Origin: JBFGFX01 sp965232455 | GTDB taxonomy: Bacteria > Pseudomonadota > Gammaproteobacteria > Steroidobacterales > Woeseiaceae | Direction: 5' to 3' | Length of the DNA stretch: 64,000 bases | Assembly (NCBI GenBank): GCA_965232455.1 | Contig: OZ246981.1 | Location: 1,302,001-1,366,000, forward strand | Shown: one piece after another, positions 1 to 8,073 of the stretch | Layout: each line of letters starts with the position of its first letter | Position numbering within the stretch: position 1 is the stretch's first letter | The notes under the pieces: model-generated | Database searches by the model: none | What the model saw: only the letters and a program-made list of their open reading frames with translations | Told to the model about the DNA's origin: nothing | Made by a program: the position numbers and the translations under genes

Positions 1-645
1 CGGTACGCGCACATCTATGCCGAACCTCGCCGATCCGTTTACCTTACCGGGGAGGTCCACACGCGGTAGTGACTTGCCGATCAAGCTCGGCTTGTCCTTG
101 AGCGGCGGGTTCTCCGGCACTTCCAGTTTCGCCGCCGCGCCGACCAGATCCGCAAAATGCAATGATCGTTGTGTTCCTCTGTGGGTCGCCATCGAGTCTG
201 CGATAGCGACTTCTTGCACGGGGACGTTCCACTCTTCTGCTGCCGCCGTTCGTATCATTTCGCGCGCACTTGCACCGGCCTGACGCAGTGGCGCGTAAAA
301 AACCCGCACTGAAAAACTGCCTGCGACCATTTGCTGTCCATACTCTGGTACGTTGAGCGCCGGGTTGAGCATGGCGGAATGGACGGAGACGTCTTCCCAA
401 CGAGCTTCCAGTTCGTCCGCCAGGATCATGGCGAGACCGGTATGTGCACCTTGGCCGATCTCAAACGTCGGCACGACGAGATCAATCTTTCCATCCGGTC
501 GGACGGTAAGGTAGTGACCGAGGGCGCCGCCGCGGGCTTCAGCAGCGACGGCGGTCGTTGCCGGGAACGGCAATGCGACCACGAGCGCACCGGTCGCGGC
601 GGATTTCAGGAAACCGCGACGATCTATTGTTTGTTCGATGGTCAT
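1..645 (-). CDS. Molybdopterin-binding subunit of an IorB-type aldehyde/isoquinoline oxidoreductase (3' end outside window)
   Basis: Partial gene; its C-terminal coding part lies beyond the left edge. The visible 215 residues begin MTIEQTIDRRGFLKSAATGA, a twin-arginine (Tat) signal with DRRGFLK, so export to the periplasm is expected. After it comes the start of the xanthine-dehydrogenase-family molybdenum subunit (GHYLTVRPDGKIDLVVPTFE, ILADELEA, and the LIGKSLPRVDLPGKVNGSA segment typical of IorB). The start codon at 643-645 is preceded by an AGGAGGAGG ribosome site. It lies 14 bases after the 2Fe-2S subunit gene, which is the usual IorA-IorB order. Family members hydroxylate N-heterocycles or oxidise aldehydes; the substrate cannot be told from this fragment. 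Confidence 0.85.
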   Translation of the reverse strand, partial: MTIEQTIDRRGFLKSAATGALVVALPFPATTAVAAEARGGALGHYLTVRPDGKIDLVVPTFEIGQGAHTGLAMILADELEARWEDVSVHSAMLNPALNVPEYGQQMVAGSFSVRVFYAPLRQAGASAREMIRTAAAEEWNVPVQEVAIADSMATHRGTQRSLHFADLVGAAAKLEVPENPPLKDKPSLIGKSLPRVDLPGKVNGSARFGIDVRVP

Positions 646-659
646 CGATTCCTCCTCCT

Positions 660-1109
660 TCAACCTGTCTTGGCCGCGCGGTGAATGGCGGCGCGGACGC
701 GCGGGTAAGTCGCGCAGCGGCATATGTTCGTCATCGCCGTGTCAATGTCCTCGTCCGTCGGCTCAGGATTCTGTGCCAACAACGAAGCCGCAGCCATTAG
801 CATTCCTGACTGACAGTATCCGCATTGCGGTACCTGCATCTCGATCCAGGCCTCCTGCAGGGCATGCTGCTGGTCACCACCGAGATTTTCGATCGTGGTC
901 ACCTCTCTGTCGCCCAGAACACCGACAGGAAGCAGGCAAGATCGCGTAACCGCGCCGTCGATATGGACCGAGCAGGCACCGCACACGCCGACGCCGCAGC
1001 CAAACTTCGTCCCAGTCATGTTCAGATGATCGCGCAGGACCCAGAGCAGCGGAGTATCCTCGTCAGCATCGACCTCAAGCTGCTTGCCGTTCACATTGAT
1101 CTTGAGCAT
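660..1109 (-). CDS. 2Fe-2S subunit of an IorA-type molybdenum hydroxylase
   Basis: 149-residue iron-sulfur subunit that carries electrons away from the molybdenum site of the downstream subunit. Both clusters are visible: a plant-ferredoxin-type N-terminal cluster (CGVGVCGAC near residues 38-46, with a further Cys in SCLLP) and an all-helical C-terminal cluster (CGYCQSGM near 96-103 and NICRCATYPRV near 128-138). Length and motifs match IorA/CoxS-like proteins, and no signal peptide is present. Such small subunits can be exported together with the Tat-bearing partner, which fits the Tat signal on the next gene. Part of the leftward operon that starts at 4598. Confidence 0.93.
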   Translation of the reverse strand: MLKINVNGKQLEVDADEDTPLLWVLRDHLNMTGTKFGCGVGVCGACSVHIDGAVTRSCLLPVGVLGDREVTTIENLGGDQQHALQEAWIEMQVPQCGYCQSGMLMAAASLLAQNPEPTDEDIDTAMTNICRCATYPRVRAAIHRAAKTG

Positions 1110-1176
1110 TTCACCCTCCCTTCTTTTGCCGTGAATCGAAAGTTGGCCATCGCGGCCTGGTAGCCGTCCCCTCCTC

Positions 1177-1722
1177 TCAGCCCTTCAAAGACGCAATGTA
1201 CGCCTGGACTTTCTCGTATTGCTCCGGATGGTTTTTCTCGAGATAAGTCATGTCGGTTTTGTCGAACGAGTCCCCGTTGGTCCGGTCGCCACGAATGATA
1301 CTTTCCAGGGAAGCAACGATATCGGCGACGAGCGGTCGGTCGGTTGCCCCACCCAGGTTCATTTCACTCGGGTCGATCGCCCATCGGAAGAGAATTTCGC
1401 CGCCGTCGGTCTCAACAACAACGCCAGGTTGAACCATGCCAGCCGGGTACGCCCCCTCAACGTCCTTGAGCGGTGTTTCCTCTTTAGGGGTAATGAAGAT
1501 GTCGTACTTGCTCGCTTCGACATTCGCTTCATCCACGAGAATGTCGAAACCCAGCCCCAGATTTTGCTTGGATTGGTTGCCCGCCTGGGCGGTAATGCCT
1601 ACAACGCGGCCACCCAGCTCTGAAATTCGATCGAGTACGTCGTTGAAGTCAGAAAGGTAGGCCGAGCACCAGGGGCACCAATCGCCTCGGAAAAACACTT
1701 TGACGGTGAAGTTCTGGCTCAT
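1177..1722 (-). CDS. Short peroxiredoxin-like (AhpC/TSA-fold) protein
   Basis: 181 residues with a thioredoxin-fold active site FFRGDWCPWCSAYL near residues 10-23. The protein starts almost directly at the active-site strand, so it lacks the roughly 50-residue N-terminal part found in the related protein at 3936-4598. A GAGGAGGATTCC ribosome site supports this start at 1722. The C-terminal 40 residues (DKTDMTYLEKNHPEQYEKVQAYI) form a probable extra helix. The CxxC suggests a peroxidase or disulfide reductase role. Whether the shortened N-terminus still allows peroxidase activity is not known. Confidence 0.8.
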   Translation of the reverse strand: MSQNFTVKVFFRGDWCPWCSAYLSDFNDVLDRISELGGRVVGITAQAGNQSKQNLGLGFDILVDEANVEASKYDIFITPKEETPLKDVEGAYPAGMVQPGVVVETDGGEILFRWAIDPSEMNLGGATDRPLVADIVASLESIIRGDRTNGDSFDKTDMTYLEKNHPEQYEKVQAYIASLKG

Positions 1723-2022
1723 TTGGAATCCTCCTCGGCGGATGGGCCCTGGTGGCCGGGAAACATAAGTCGGACTTCCTGTTGAGTATTTCGGAGGGAA
1801 TCGAACGATGGTAGGTGCACGTACCAGCTATCAGTTATTCGTTTATCAAATGCCAGTGGCGTACAGAAAGTAAGTTAGAGCGGAGAAAGCTGATGCTAGT
1901 GCTAGGAGTATCCATCGCGGAGAATCAACAATGGCCCGACGATTGCCCCCGAATCCCACGGAAAAAAGGTGCCGTATGTCTTGCTACACCCCTCGTGTGG
2001 CCTGCACACATGCTGGGACGGA
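1723..2022. other. 300-base intergenic stretch
   Basis: Gap between the SDR gene and the short peroxiredoxin gene, both leftward. I see no convincing ORF, RNA gene or terminator. Its length, compared with 14-85 bases elsewhere in this operon, suggests that a second promoter for the three downstream genes could lie here, but I found no clear -35/-10 pair. Confidence 0.4.
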
Positions 2023-2745
2023 TCAAAACTCTGCGAACGTCTCCTCAAGCGATTTTGGCGACCCAAGGTAGACGGGGCCCAGTTGTGCCGACATGCCGTC
2101 AGGAAAAATCTCCTCTACGCCGTTTTCGATACCGGCCACGATGTTCTCGGCAACTTCAGGGGCCGGTGTGGTCGGGATATCGGCGCCCTCGGTCATCCGT
2201 GTCGCTACGGGGCCCGGGTAGACCCCATGCACAGACACACCGTCCGCCTTGAGCTTTCCGCGAAAGGACTGGGTCATTGAATGGACAGCCGCCTTCGACA
2301 CGGAGTAACCACCGAAGCCCGGCATTGCGCCGAGGGCTGCAATACTCGCCACATTGGCAATGGCGGCTGAATCCCCCTGTCGGATTGCCGGTAGAAGGGC
2401 CTTCGTGACGGCCAGCGTCCCAAACAGATTGGTTTCGAGATCATTTCGGAGGTCCTGCTCGGTGCTATCCAGCAGATTGGTACCGGTAAAGATCCCCGCA
2501 TTGTTGATGAGGATGTCGAGATTCGACACGGAATCTGCCAGCGCCCTGGCTGTGGACGAATCGCTGAGGTCCAGATGCAGAGGGACAACCTGATCGCCCA
2601 GCGCCTCAAGGGCTGCGCGATTGTCCGCGGACCGATACGTCGCGTAGACCTTCTCTGCGCCTTTTTCGAGTAGTTTCTCGACCAGCGCGAAACCGATGCC
2701 GCGGTTGGCGCCGGTAACGAGTGCCGTGCTTCCTGAAATTTTCAT
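2023..2745 (-). CDS. Short-chain dehydrogenase/reductase (SDR)
   Basis: 240-residue classical SDR. It shows the cofactor motif TGANRGIG (residues 12-19), NNAG (near 81-84), a Ser in the VASIAALG strand, and the YSVSK active site (Y and K near 147-151). It should be a cytosolic NAD(P)-dependent oxidoreductase acting on a carbonyl or alcohol; the substrate cannot be read from sequence. The start at 2745 is preceded by AAGAGGAATG. It lies between the exported hydrolase and the short peroxiredoxin in the leftward operon. Confidence 0.92.
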   Translation of the reverse strand: MKISGSTALVTGANRGIGFALVEKLLEKGAEKVYATYRSADNRAALEALGDQVVPLHLDLSDSSTARALADSVSNLDILINNAGIFTGTNLLDSTEQDLRNDLETNLFGTLAVTKALLPAIRQGDSAAIANVASIAALGAMPGFGGYSVSKAAVHSMTQSFRGKLKADGVSVHGVYPGPVATRMTEGADIPTTPAPEVAENIVAGIENGVEEIFPDGMSAQLGPVYLGSPKSLEETFAEF

Positions 2746-2860
2746 GATTTCATTCCTCTTGGTTATGGTTGGTTCTGGCCAAAATTTGGCTATTTGCTGA
2801 CTGGTTGGTTATCGGACGGCGTTTCCTGCCAGTCCGGCAAAGAAACAAACCACGGCGTGC

Positions 2861-3823
2861 TTACTCCGAGTTACCGTCCCTGCCTGATGAAGAGTGACGC
2901 TTCAGGAAACGACGCATTTTGGAAACGATGTCCTGGGCGTGCTCCTCCAGCGGAAAGTGACCCGCGTCGTAGACGTTGAAATCAATGTTTTTGACGTCCG
3001 CCTTGTAGGCAGTCGCACCGCTCTCTGGGAAAACAGGATCGTTCTTCCCCCAGACGATCAGCATGGGGGGCTGTGTTTCCCGCAAGTACTTCTGCCAACT
3101 CTCATAGAGGAGAATGTTGTTCGGATAGTCGTAGAGCAACTCAAGGTTGAGGGCAGTCACATGCGGTTCGCTCACAATGGCGTGATCCAGGTACCATCCA
3201 TCCGGGCTGATGACACTCGGGTCGCTCGCACCGGTCGTGTACAACCACTTGATCCCGTCGAGGCTCATGAAACCCCCAATCTTGGCCGCCTCATCTTCCG
3301 GCGTACGTTCTTGCTGAAGGGTTTGAACCGTTAGCGCGCTCAGACCTTCTTCGTAGGCGTTGCCGTTCATGACGATAAAGCCCGCGACGGAGGTGGGGTC
3401 GCTGGTGGCGATTCGGAAGCCGACCGGCGAACCGTAGTCGTGGATCATCAGGAAGTAGTCGTTGATGTGCTTCTGCTCGAGAAACCTCGCCATCGTCATG
3501 GCCAGGTTGTCGAACGTGTAGTCGTACTCGTCAATGGCCGGTTTCTGGCTATAGCCGAAACCGGGATAGTCGGGGGCCACAACGTAGAATTCGTCGCCCA
3601 ACCCTGACAAGACGTCGCGGTATTGCCTGGACGACGACGGGAAGCCGTGCAAAAGCACGACGGTTTGGCGAGCCGGATCACCCGCTTCGCGATAGAAGAT
3701 CTCAACGCCGTCGACGGCTTCGGTTTTGTATCGAACCCGGTCTGCGCTGTTGGCCTCGTCGGCGAGTAGTCCGTTCGTCGCAAACACCGACAGTAGGACT
3801 GCCGATGCAATTGGTTTCTTCAT
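2861..3823 (-). CDS. Exported alpha/beta hydrolase (epoxide hydrolase / haloalkane dehalogenase-like)
   Basis: 320 residues, starting at the MKKPIASAVLLSVFATNGLLA signal peptide. The start was moved from an upstream ATG because GGAGG sits at the right distance before 3823 and the signal peptide then begins correctly. Motifs: oxyanion region LLHGFPSSSRQYRD, nucleophile elbow MIHDYGSPVG with Asp rather than Ser, acid in WGKNDPVFPE, and His in AGHFPLEEHA. An Asp nucleophile is typical of epoxide hydrolases and haloalkane dehalogenases rather than esterases. Periplasmic location is inferred from the signal. The substrate is unknown. Confidence 0.88.
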   Translation of the reverse strand: MKKPIASAVLLSVFATNGLLADEANSADRVRYKTEAVDGVEIFYREAGDPARQTVVLLHGFPSSSRQYRDVLSGLGDEFYVVAPDYPGFGYSQKPAIDEYDYTFDNLAMTMARFLEQKHINDYFLMIHDYGSPVGFRIATSDPTSVAGFIVMNGNAYEEGLSALTVQTLQQERTPEDEAAKIGGFMSLDGIKWLYTTGASDPSVISPDGWYLDHAIVSEPHVTALNLELLYDYPNNILLYESWQKYLRETQPPMLIVWGKNDPVFPESGATAYKADVKNIDFNVYDAGHFPLEEHAQDIVSKMRRFLKRHSSSGRDGNSE

Positions 3824-3935
3824 CGTGTTCCTCCAGTCGGTGGCTGCATTCCCAAGGACCGCCGGCAGTGGGCTTGATGCCGCACCGCTCGGGTGCGGCA
3901 TCAACTCCTCGGGCGAGGCACTTTGAGAGACCTGC

Positions 3936-4598
3936 TTAAGCGGCTTTGCTCGCGATCCTGTCGAGAACCGGAAACAAATCGCTCGGCTCAGGTCGCTGCG
4001 TGTAGTCCGGATTCACTTCGGCGTAGACGATCGAGCCGTCTCGATCGATCACGTAGCGCGCGGGCATCGGCAGCGTCCATTTGTCGTCTTCATGGATGAT
4101 CGGCAGATCGACCTTGAACATCTTGAAGACTTCCGTCAGGTACGGCTGAAGCGACCAACGAAGGCCAAATTTTTCCGCGATGTCGCCGTTCTTGTCGGTC
4201 ACTATCGGGAAGCTCAGATTGTTTTGGCGCTGCGAGATTCTGCTGTTCTTCTGGCTTTGCTGAGAAACAGCCACTAGCGACGCCCCGCGCGAACGGATGT
4301 CGCCAACGACTTCTTCCAGAGCCTGGAGCTCAAGGTTGCAGTAGGGGCACCAGTTGCCGCGGTAGAACGTCAGTACGAGAGGTCCCTGGACAAGCAGTTC
4401 TCTTGAGGAGACCTGGTTACCGTCGGAATCGAGAAGCGTGAATTCCGGCGCTACGTCGCCGACCTGGAGTGCACGGTCGGCCAGTCGCTGATCGATCAGT
4501 TCCTGGGTTGAACGGTGGAACGCCTCAACGGCCTCCGGGGGGGCCTGGTTAGCCTCGAAATCAGCTTTAAAGGCATCAAGTTTTTCTTGCAGGGTCAT
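3936..4598 (-). CDS. Peroxiredoxin-like protein (AhpC/TSA family)
   Basis: 220 residues, first gene of the leftward redox operon and transcribed divergently from the LysR gene. An N-terminal helical part (about 55 residues) precedes the redoxin fold (GDVAPEFTLLDSDGNQVSS) and the active site FYRGNWCPYCNLEL near residues 78-91. The CxxC pair and length match bacterial peroxiredoxin-like AhpC/TSA proteins that reduce peroxides or act as thiol oxidoreductases in the cytoplasm. A GGGAG ribosome site precedes the ATG at 4598. The intergenic region with the LysR gene holds an inverted repeat that may control it. Confidence 0.88.
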   Translation of the reverse strand: MTLQEKLDAFKADFEANQAPPEAVEAFHRSTQELIDQRLADRALQVGDVAPEFTLLDSDGNQVSSRELLVQGPLVLTFYRGNWCPYCNLELQALEEVVGDIRSRGASLVAVSQQSQKNSRISQRQNNLSFPIVTDKNGDIAEKFGLRWSLQPYLTEVFKMFKVDLPIIHEDDKWTLPMPARYVIDRDGSIVYAEVNPDYTQRPEPSDLFPVLDRIASKAA

Positions 4599-4696
4599 GG
4601 TCGTACTCCCTTGTTTCAGAGTTTTAATTTGGGCCGCTGCGAGGGCTTGAGATCCTGTGAAAAGAGCGCGTCAGCGGCGGACAAGTGGAATACTAG

Positions 4697-4711
4697 TTAT
4701 TTGAGTTATAA
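4697..4711. promoter_or_regulatory. Candidate LysR-type operator
   Basis: Inverted repeat TTAT-N7-ATAA that contains the T-N11-A core (4698-4710) typical of LysR-type regulator sites. It lies in the 155-base region between the divergent peroxiredoxin and lysR genes and overlaps a TATAAT (4707-4712) on the plus strand, with no good -35 box before it. Assignment as the operator of the adjacent LysR protein is inference. Confidence 0.4.
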
Positions 4712-4753
4712 TCGGTAGACGGCAAAATACTCTAACAATTATTTGGAAATTGA

Positions 4754-5641
4754 ATGAGCGATCGCATCTCGTCGTTGCGCTTGTTTGTGCGGGTCGCCCG
4801 GACGGGCAGCTTTACGACAGCGGCCAAGGAAGTCGGTCTGTCCCAGCCGTCGGTATCACGGATTATCTCGACCCTGGAGAAAGAACTGGGCGCCGCGCTC
4901 TTCGTCCGGAGCACGCATTCGTTAAAGCTGACTGAGGCTGGGGCAGAATACCTGATCAGGTTGGACCCCATTCTGGCGTCTCTCGAAGAGGCCAACCATC
5001 TGGTCAGAGGAACAGGAGAACTCCGAGGTAAATTGCGAATCGGTTCAGCGACCAGCTTCGCGGTCAGGGAGATTGTTCCACGGCTGCCAGACTTCATGGC
5101 GCAGCATCCCGCGTTGCGCATTGACCTTGTTTTGACCGACAAATTTCAGGATTTGATCGAGGAGGCCATTGACGTGGCGTTCCGATTTGGACCGCTGCGA
5201 GACTCCACGATGACGGCAAGGAAGGTCTTGGTGAGCGATAGAATAGTCGCGGCATCACCTGCCTACTTGGAGAGGGCAGGAACCCCGCGCACACCATCGG
5301 ATCTCGCGGCTCACCAGGTCGTTATCGGTCCATCCAGTGCAAGCATGGTTGGATGGACATTCAGAAAAGGAGGCAAAAAGACCTCCGTAAAGGTGGAAAG
5401 CAAGCTGCACTTCACTGTCAACGAAGGAATGACAGCAGCTGCAGTTGCCGGAATGGGTATCGTCTCTGGGTCCGTGGTGGGGAGTCGGTCTGAGCTGGAA
5501 AGCGGTGCTCTGGTTCGGCTGCTGCCGGAGTGGACCATCGGAACGGTGGAGGTAAACGCAGTGATCGCCGGCGGGCATAGCGCGAAGGCTTCATCGAGAG
5601 CGTTCGTCGACTATATGGTGGAGTCGTTTCGAGGCCTTTGA
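4754..5641 (+). CDS. LysR-family transcriptional regulator
   Basis: 295 residues. The N-terminal winged helix-turn-helix is clear (LRLFVRVARTGSFTTAAKEVGLSQPSVSRIISTLEKELGAALFVR, residues about 7-52; motif stated as a span), followed by the periplasmic-binding-like effector domain (LRGKLRIGSATSFA, then NEGMTAAAVAGMGI). It most resembles LysR proteins divergently placed beside oxidoreductase genes, so the leftward redox operon starting at 4598 is the likely target. The inducer cannot be told from sequence. GGAAA lies just before the ATG. Confidence 0.93.
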   Translation: MSDRISSLRLFVRVARTGSFTTAAKEVGLSQPSVSRIISTLEKELGAALFVRSTHSLKLTEAGAEYLIRLDPILASLEEANHLVRGTGELRGKLRIGSATSFAVREIVPRLPDFMAQHPALRIDLVLTDKFQDLIEEAIDVAFRFGPLRDSTMTARKVLVSDRIVAASPAYLERAGTPRTPSDLAAHQVVIGPSSASMVGWTFRKGGKKTSVKVESKLHFTVNEGMTAAAVAGMGIVSGSVVGSRSELESGALVRLLPEWTIGTVEVNAVIAGGHSAKASSRAFVDYMVESFRGL

Positions 5642-5840
5642 CTGCTAAATGCGATAGCCGCGGCGTGCGTATCAAAACCGCGAATCTGCGTGGGTGAAAG
5701 CCCTTTCCAGGATTTGAAGCTAGTAAAAATATTTTATTTCAATAATTTATAGTATTTAATTAAATTAGATTCTTCAATATTTCCTTGATTCAGCGGGTAT
5801 CCGCTTGGCGTTAACAGCCGGTCGCCGGGTCTGAGGTAGT

Positions 5841-6464
5841 ATGGCGGCGAACGATCCAAAGCACATACAGACACGCAATGTGCTTGCCGATCAAATGCAT
5901 TTAGAGCCAGACGGAGATCCACGCTGCATGCGCTCTCCCCTTCCAAAGCTCCTGTATTGGATAAGCTTCGCGGTCCTGGCGGCGCTGGGCCTCTACGGAA
6001 TAGTGATCGGGTTCAGCCTGGGCTGGATTGCCCTCGTTTTGAGTGGCGCACTGTTGGGCGGCTACGCATATTGGACAGATGACGGACCGTACAGCAGTGG
6101 TGCTTCATCAGACGACGTTGCGTATCGGGCAAAGGCTGCTGGCATTAGCATAGAAGAGATGAGAGCCATTGATGCGAAGATAGACCACGAACACCAAATA
6201 ACCGTCGCACTCGTAGAGAAGTTCTCACTACCATCGGGTAGAGATGAACCGTTACCTCCGTGGATCGAGTTTCCCGGTTTTAGTCCCTATCATATCTTCT
6301 GGCGAATGGGCGCTGGCGAAAGTTATTTACTGGATCCTTTCTGGCCATTCATGTCCGCATTAGACAAAAGTGAGCGTGAGAGGTATTTCGCTCGTTACGA
6401 CCTCGGCGAAGAATGGCCACATCGGCAAGATTGGTATCGCGGTTGGGTTGAAAAGGATGACTGA
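5841..6464 (+). CDS. Hypothetical membrane protein
   Basis: 207 residues, not recognised. Two adjacent hydrophobic helices (about residues 36-77: LLYWISFAVLAALGLYGIVI and LGWIALVLSGALLGGYAYW) are followed by a soluble, acidic, Trp/Pro-rich C-terminal domain (EFPGFSPYHIFWRMGAG, DPFWPFMSALDKSERE) that should face the cytoplasm if the hairpin inserts N-in. Start uncertain: ATGs at codon 19 (MHLEPDG) or 30 (MRSPLPK) are alternatives. The 200 bases before it are AT-rich and no neighbour suggests a role. Confidence 0.6.
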   Translation: MAANDPKHIQTRNVLADQMHLEPDGDPRCMRSPLPKLLYWISFAVLAALGLYGIVIGFSLGWIALVLSGALLGGYAYWTDDGPYSSGASSDDVAYRAKAAGISIEEMRAIDAKIDHEHQITVALVEKFSLPSGRDEPLPPWIEFPGFSPYHIFWRMGAGESYLLDPFWPFMSALDKSERERYFARYDLGEEWPHRQDWYRGWVEKDD

Positions 6465-6491
6465 TACGAAATTGGTGAGTCACGTCCTTCG

Positions 6492-7709
6492 CTAGCCGCG
6501 GCTCTGACGTTGGCGAGGCGGAGAACCGCCGCCGCTACTGCCACCCGGACAAGAGAGCATGAAAAGGTCGCCGTTGCCGTCGAAATCGACATAAAGCTCG
6601 CTGTTGTCGGCGCTGGACCCCCAGGGATCGCTCAGACGGTTACACACGTCCGGACGTCCGGTCTGGTGGTAGGTTGCCGTCAGTTCCCGGGATAGGAGCT
6701 GATACCCCATGCACTCGGCATCGGCCGCGCCCACCTCGCCGTCGCCGTTGCAATCGGTCACTACGGCCGGGGCCACGCCGAGCACCATAAAGGCTCGCAA
6801 CGTCACGTCGTAGTCACGAATAGCCACGTCTCCCGCGGGCAATAGCGGACCGCCGTCGACAATGCGCGCCACCTCGCAACCGCCCTGCCCGTCGTCCATG
6901 CACTGATCCTCCAGGAAGACGCGTGACGTCAAATGGCGGGGTACCGTCACGCTGGTTGTGATGGTCGTGTGCCCGCGCGTGTCGCTGAGTTCGTATCCCA
7001 CCGAGGTCATGAAGCCGGCCAGATTGCGGTTCTGAAGCGGTTCCACTCGACGTCCACCGACGGTGAGACCAAAGAAGGACTCGAGCTCGCCGGAGACGAT
7101 GCTCACACCTGCGTCGGCGAGCAAAACGAACCCGGTCAGATCGTCATTGGCCCCGTAGCCGAGACCGTCCAGCGTTTCGTGAATTTTTGGTCCGAAGGTA
7201 TGCTGCGCGCCTTTGTAAGTGACCGTCGGACGGCGCGTCGGGTCTTTCATGGCAACACGCAAATCGTCGAACCCGTGCGTGTCGACGACGTTGGGGGAAT
7301 CCTGGTCCGGCGTGAATTCAATCCACAGCTCATCGTCGGGAACGTCAAAACAAAGCGGTAGCCTGCCGCCCGCGGAGGGACAGCCGTCGAGGTCCTTCAG
7401 CATCAGAAAACTGGTGGCACCGGGCTCGGGCCACTCCGACGGCGCCCCATCACCCACCGTCGGTACGACGAGCGACACCTCGCCTCGTGCGACGATCTTG
7501 AACGTCAGAGGCCAGCCGGCGTGGTGCTGGATGGCGAGCCCCCGTGTCACGCGCGGTGACACCAGCTCCAGCCGAACGGGATAGTTCTGCTTGCCGCGAT
7601 TCCCCTTCGCATAGCGATCATGCGTGCCGGCTGGAAGCGGCGCCAGCGGTGCAATGCAAAGGGCAAGTGTGAGTGCAGAGGCAACGATTACGGACGTTGA
7701 GTTTTTCAT
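6492..7709 (-). CDS. Secreted protein with EF-hand/dockerin-like calcium loops
   Basis: 405 residues, not recognised as a named family. A signal peptide (MKNSTSVIVASALTLALCIA) is followed by a beta-rich region containing a spondin-like LELVSPRVTRGLAIQHHAGW segment. Near the C-terminus are two calcium-loop motifs, DCNGDGEVGAAD and DFDGNGDL, as in dockerin repeats or EF-hands. The end, CPGGSSGGGSPPRQRQSRG, looks like the Gly-rich part of a GlyGly-CTERM tail but has no membrane helix after it. No downstream partner; divergent from the kinase gene across 364 bases. Confidence 0.75.
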   Translation of the reverse strand: MKNSTSVIVASALTLALCIAPLAPLPAGTHDRYAKGNRGKQNYPVRLELVSPRVTRGLAIQHHAGWPLTFKIVARGEVSLVVPTVGDGAPSEWPEPGATSFLMLKDLDGCPSAGGRLPLCFDVPDDELWIEFTPDQDSPNVVDTHGFDDLRVAMKDPTRRPTVTYKGAQHTFGPKIHETLDGLGYGANDDLTGFVLLADAGVSIVSGELESFFGLTVGGRRVEPLQNRNLAGFMTSVGYELSDTRGHTTITTSVTVPRHLTSRVFLEDQCMDDGQGGCEVARIVDGGPLLPAGDVAIRDYDVTLRAFMVLGVAPAVVTDCNGDGEVGAADAECMGYQLLSRELTATYHQTGRPDVCNRLSDPWGSSADNSELYVDFDGNGDLFMLSCPGGSSGGGSPPRQRQSRG

Positions 7710-8073
7710 CGTGTCGAGTTTTCCATGATCCGCTGTCCGGTTTAAGCTTAACGAATTCGACCGCGCGGTTCTCTGACAATTTGTAGGGAAAAGACTACAA
7801 ACCGCTGCTTTGTCGGCCGTCCGGCGATCGACGGCTCGATGAGACTCGCCGGGCGCGCGATTCGTTCGCTACTGTTTTCGCAGCTCACGGACGATTGTTG
7901 TACTAGAAAGTCCAAGCCGTTGGCATCTACGCTATGATGAACCGCGTCGGACAAATCTCTCGAACGACCGGCCGACCTACACTGCTCTATGGCGTGCAGA
8001 CGCAAGGGAAGCCAGTCCGGGGTCCACTCAACGTGAAAAGCGGCTCGTTGCAACACATCGGTGAGACAGCGAA
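7710..8073. other. 364-base divergent intergenic region
   Basis: Separates the secreted EF-hand protein (leftward) from the TPR-kinase (rightward). It must hold both promoters. It contains the 7-bp inverted repeat at 7780-7801 and a TATGAT hexamer near 7930 without a matching -35. No ORF convincing as a gene was seen. Confidence 0.5.
7780..7801. promoter_or_regulatory. Inverted repeat, possible operator
   Basis: Perfect dyad TTTGTAG-N8-CTACAAA about 75 bases upstream of the secreted-protein gene and 270 bases before the kinase gene. The shape and spacing fit a dimeric regulator site. No regulator can be assigned. Confidence 0.35.

Noticed and set aside
1110..1176. GGCC-N5-GGCC stem between the redoxin and 2Fe-2S genes
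   Set aside because: Short stem with no T run, inside an operon; probably chance in GC-rich DNA.
3824..3904. Upstream start of the exported hydrolase
   Set aside because: The signal peptide and GGAGG site fit the start at 3823 instead.
4732..5142. Leftward ORF over the lysR gene and similar antisense frames elsewhere
   Set aside because: These are open because of high GC and codon bias on the opposite strand; their translations are Arg/Ser/Pro-rich with no motifs.
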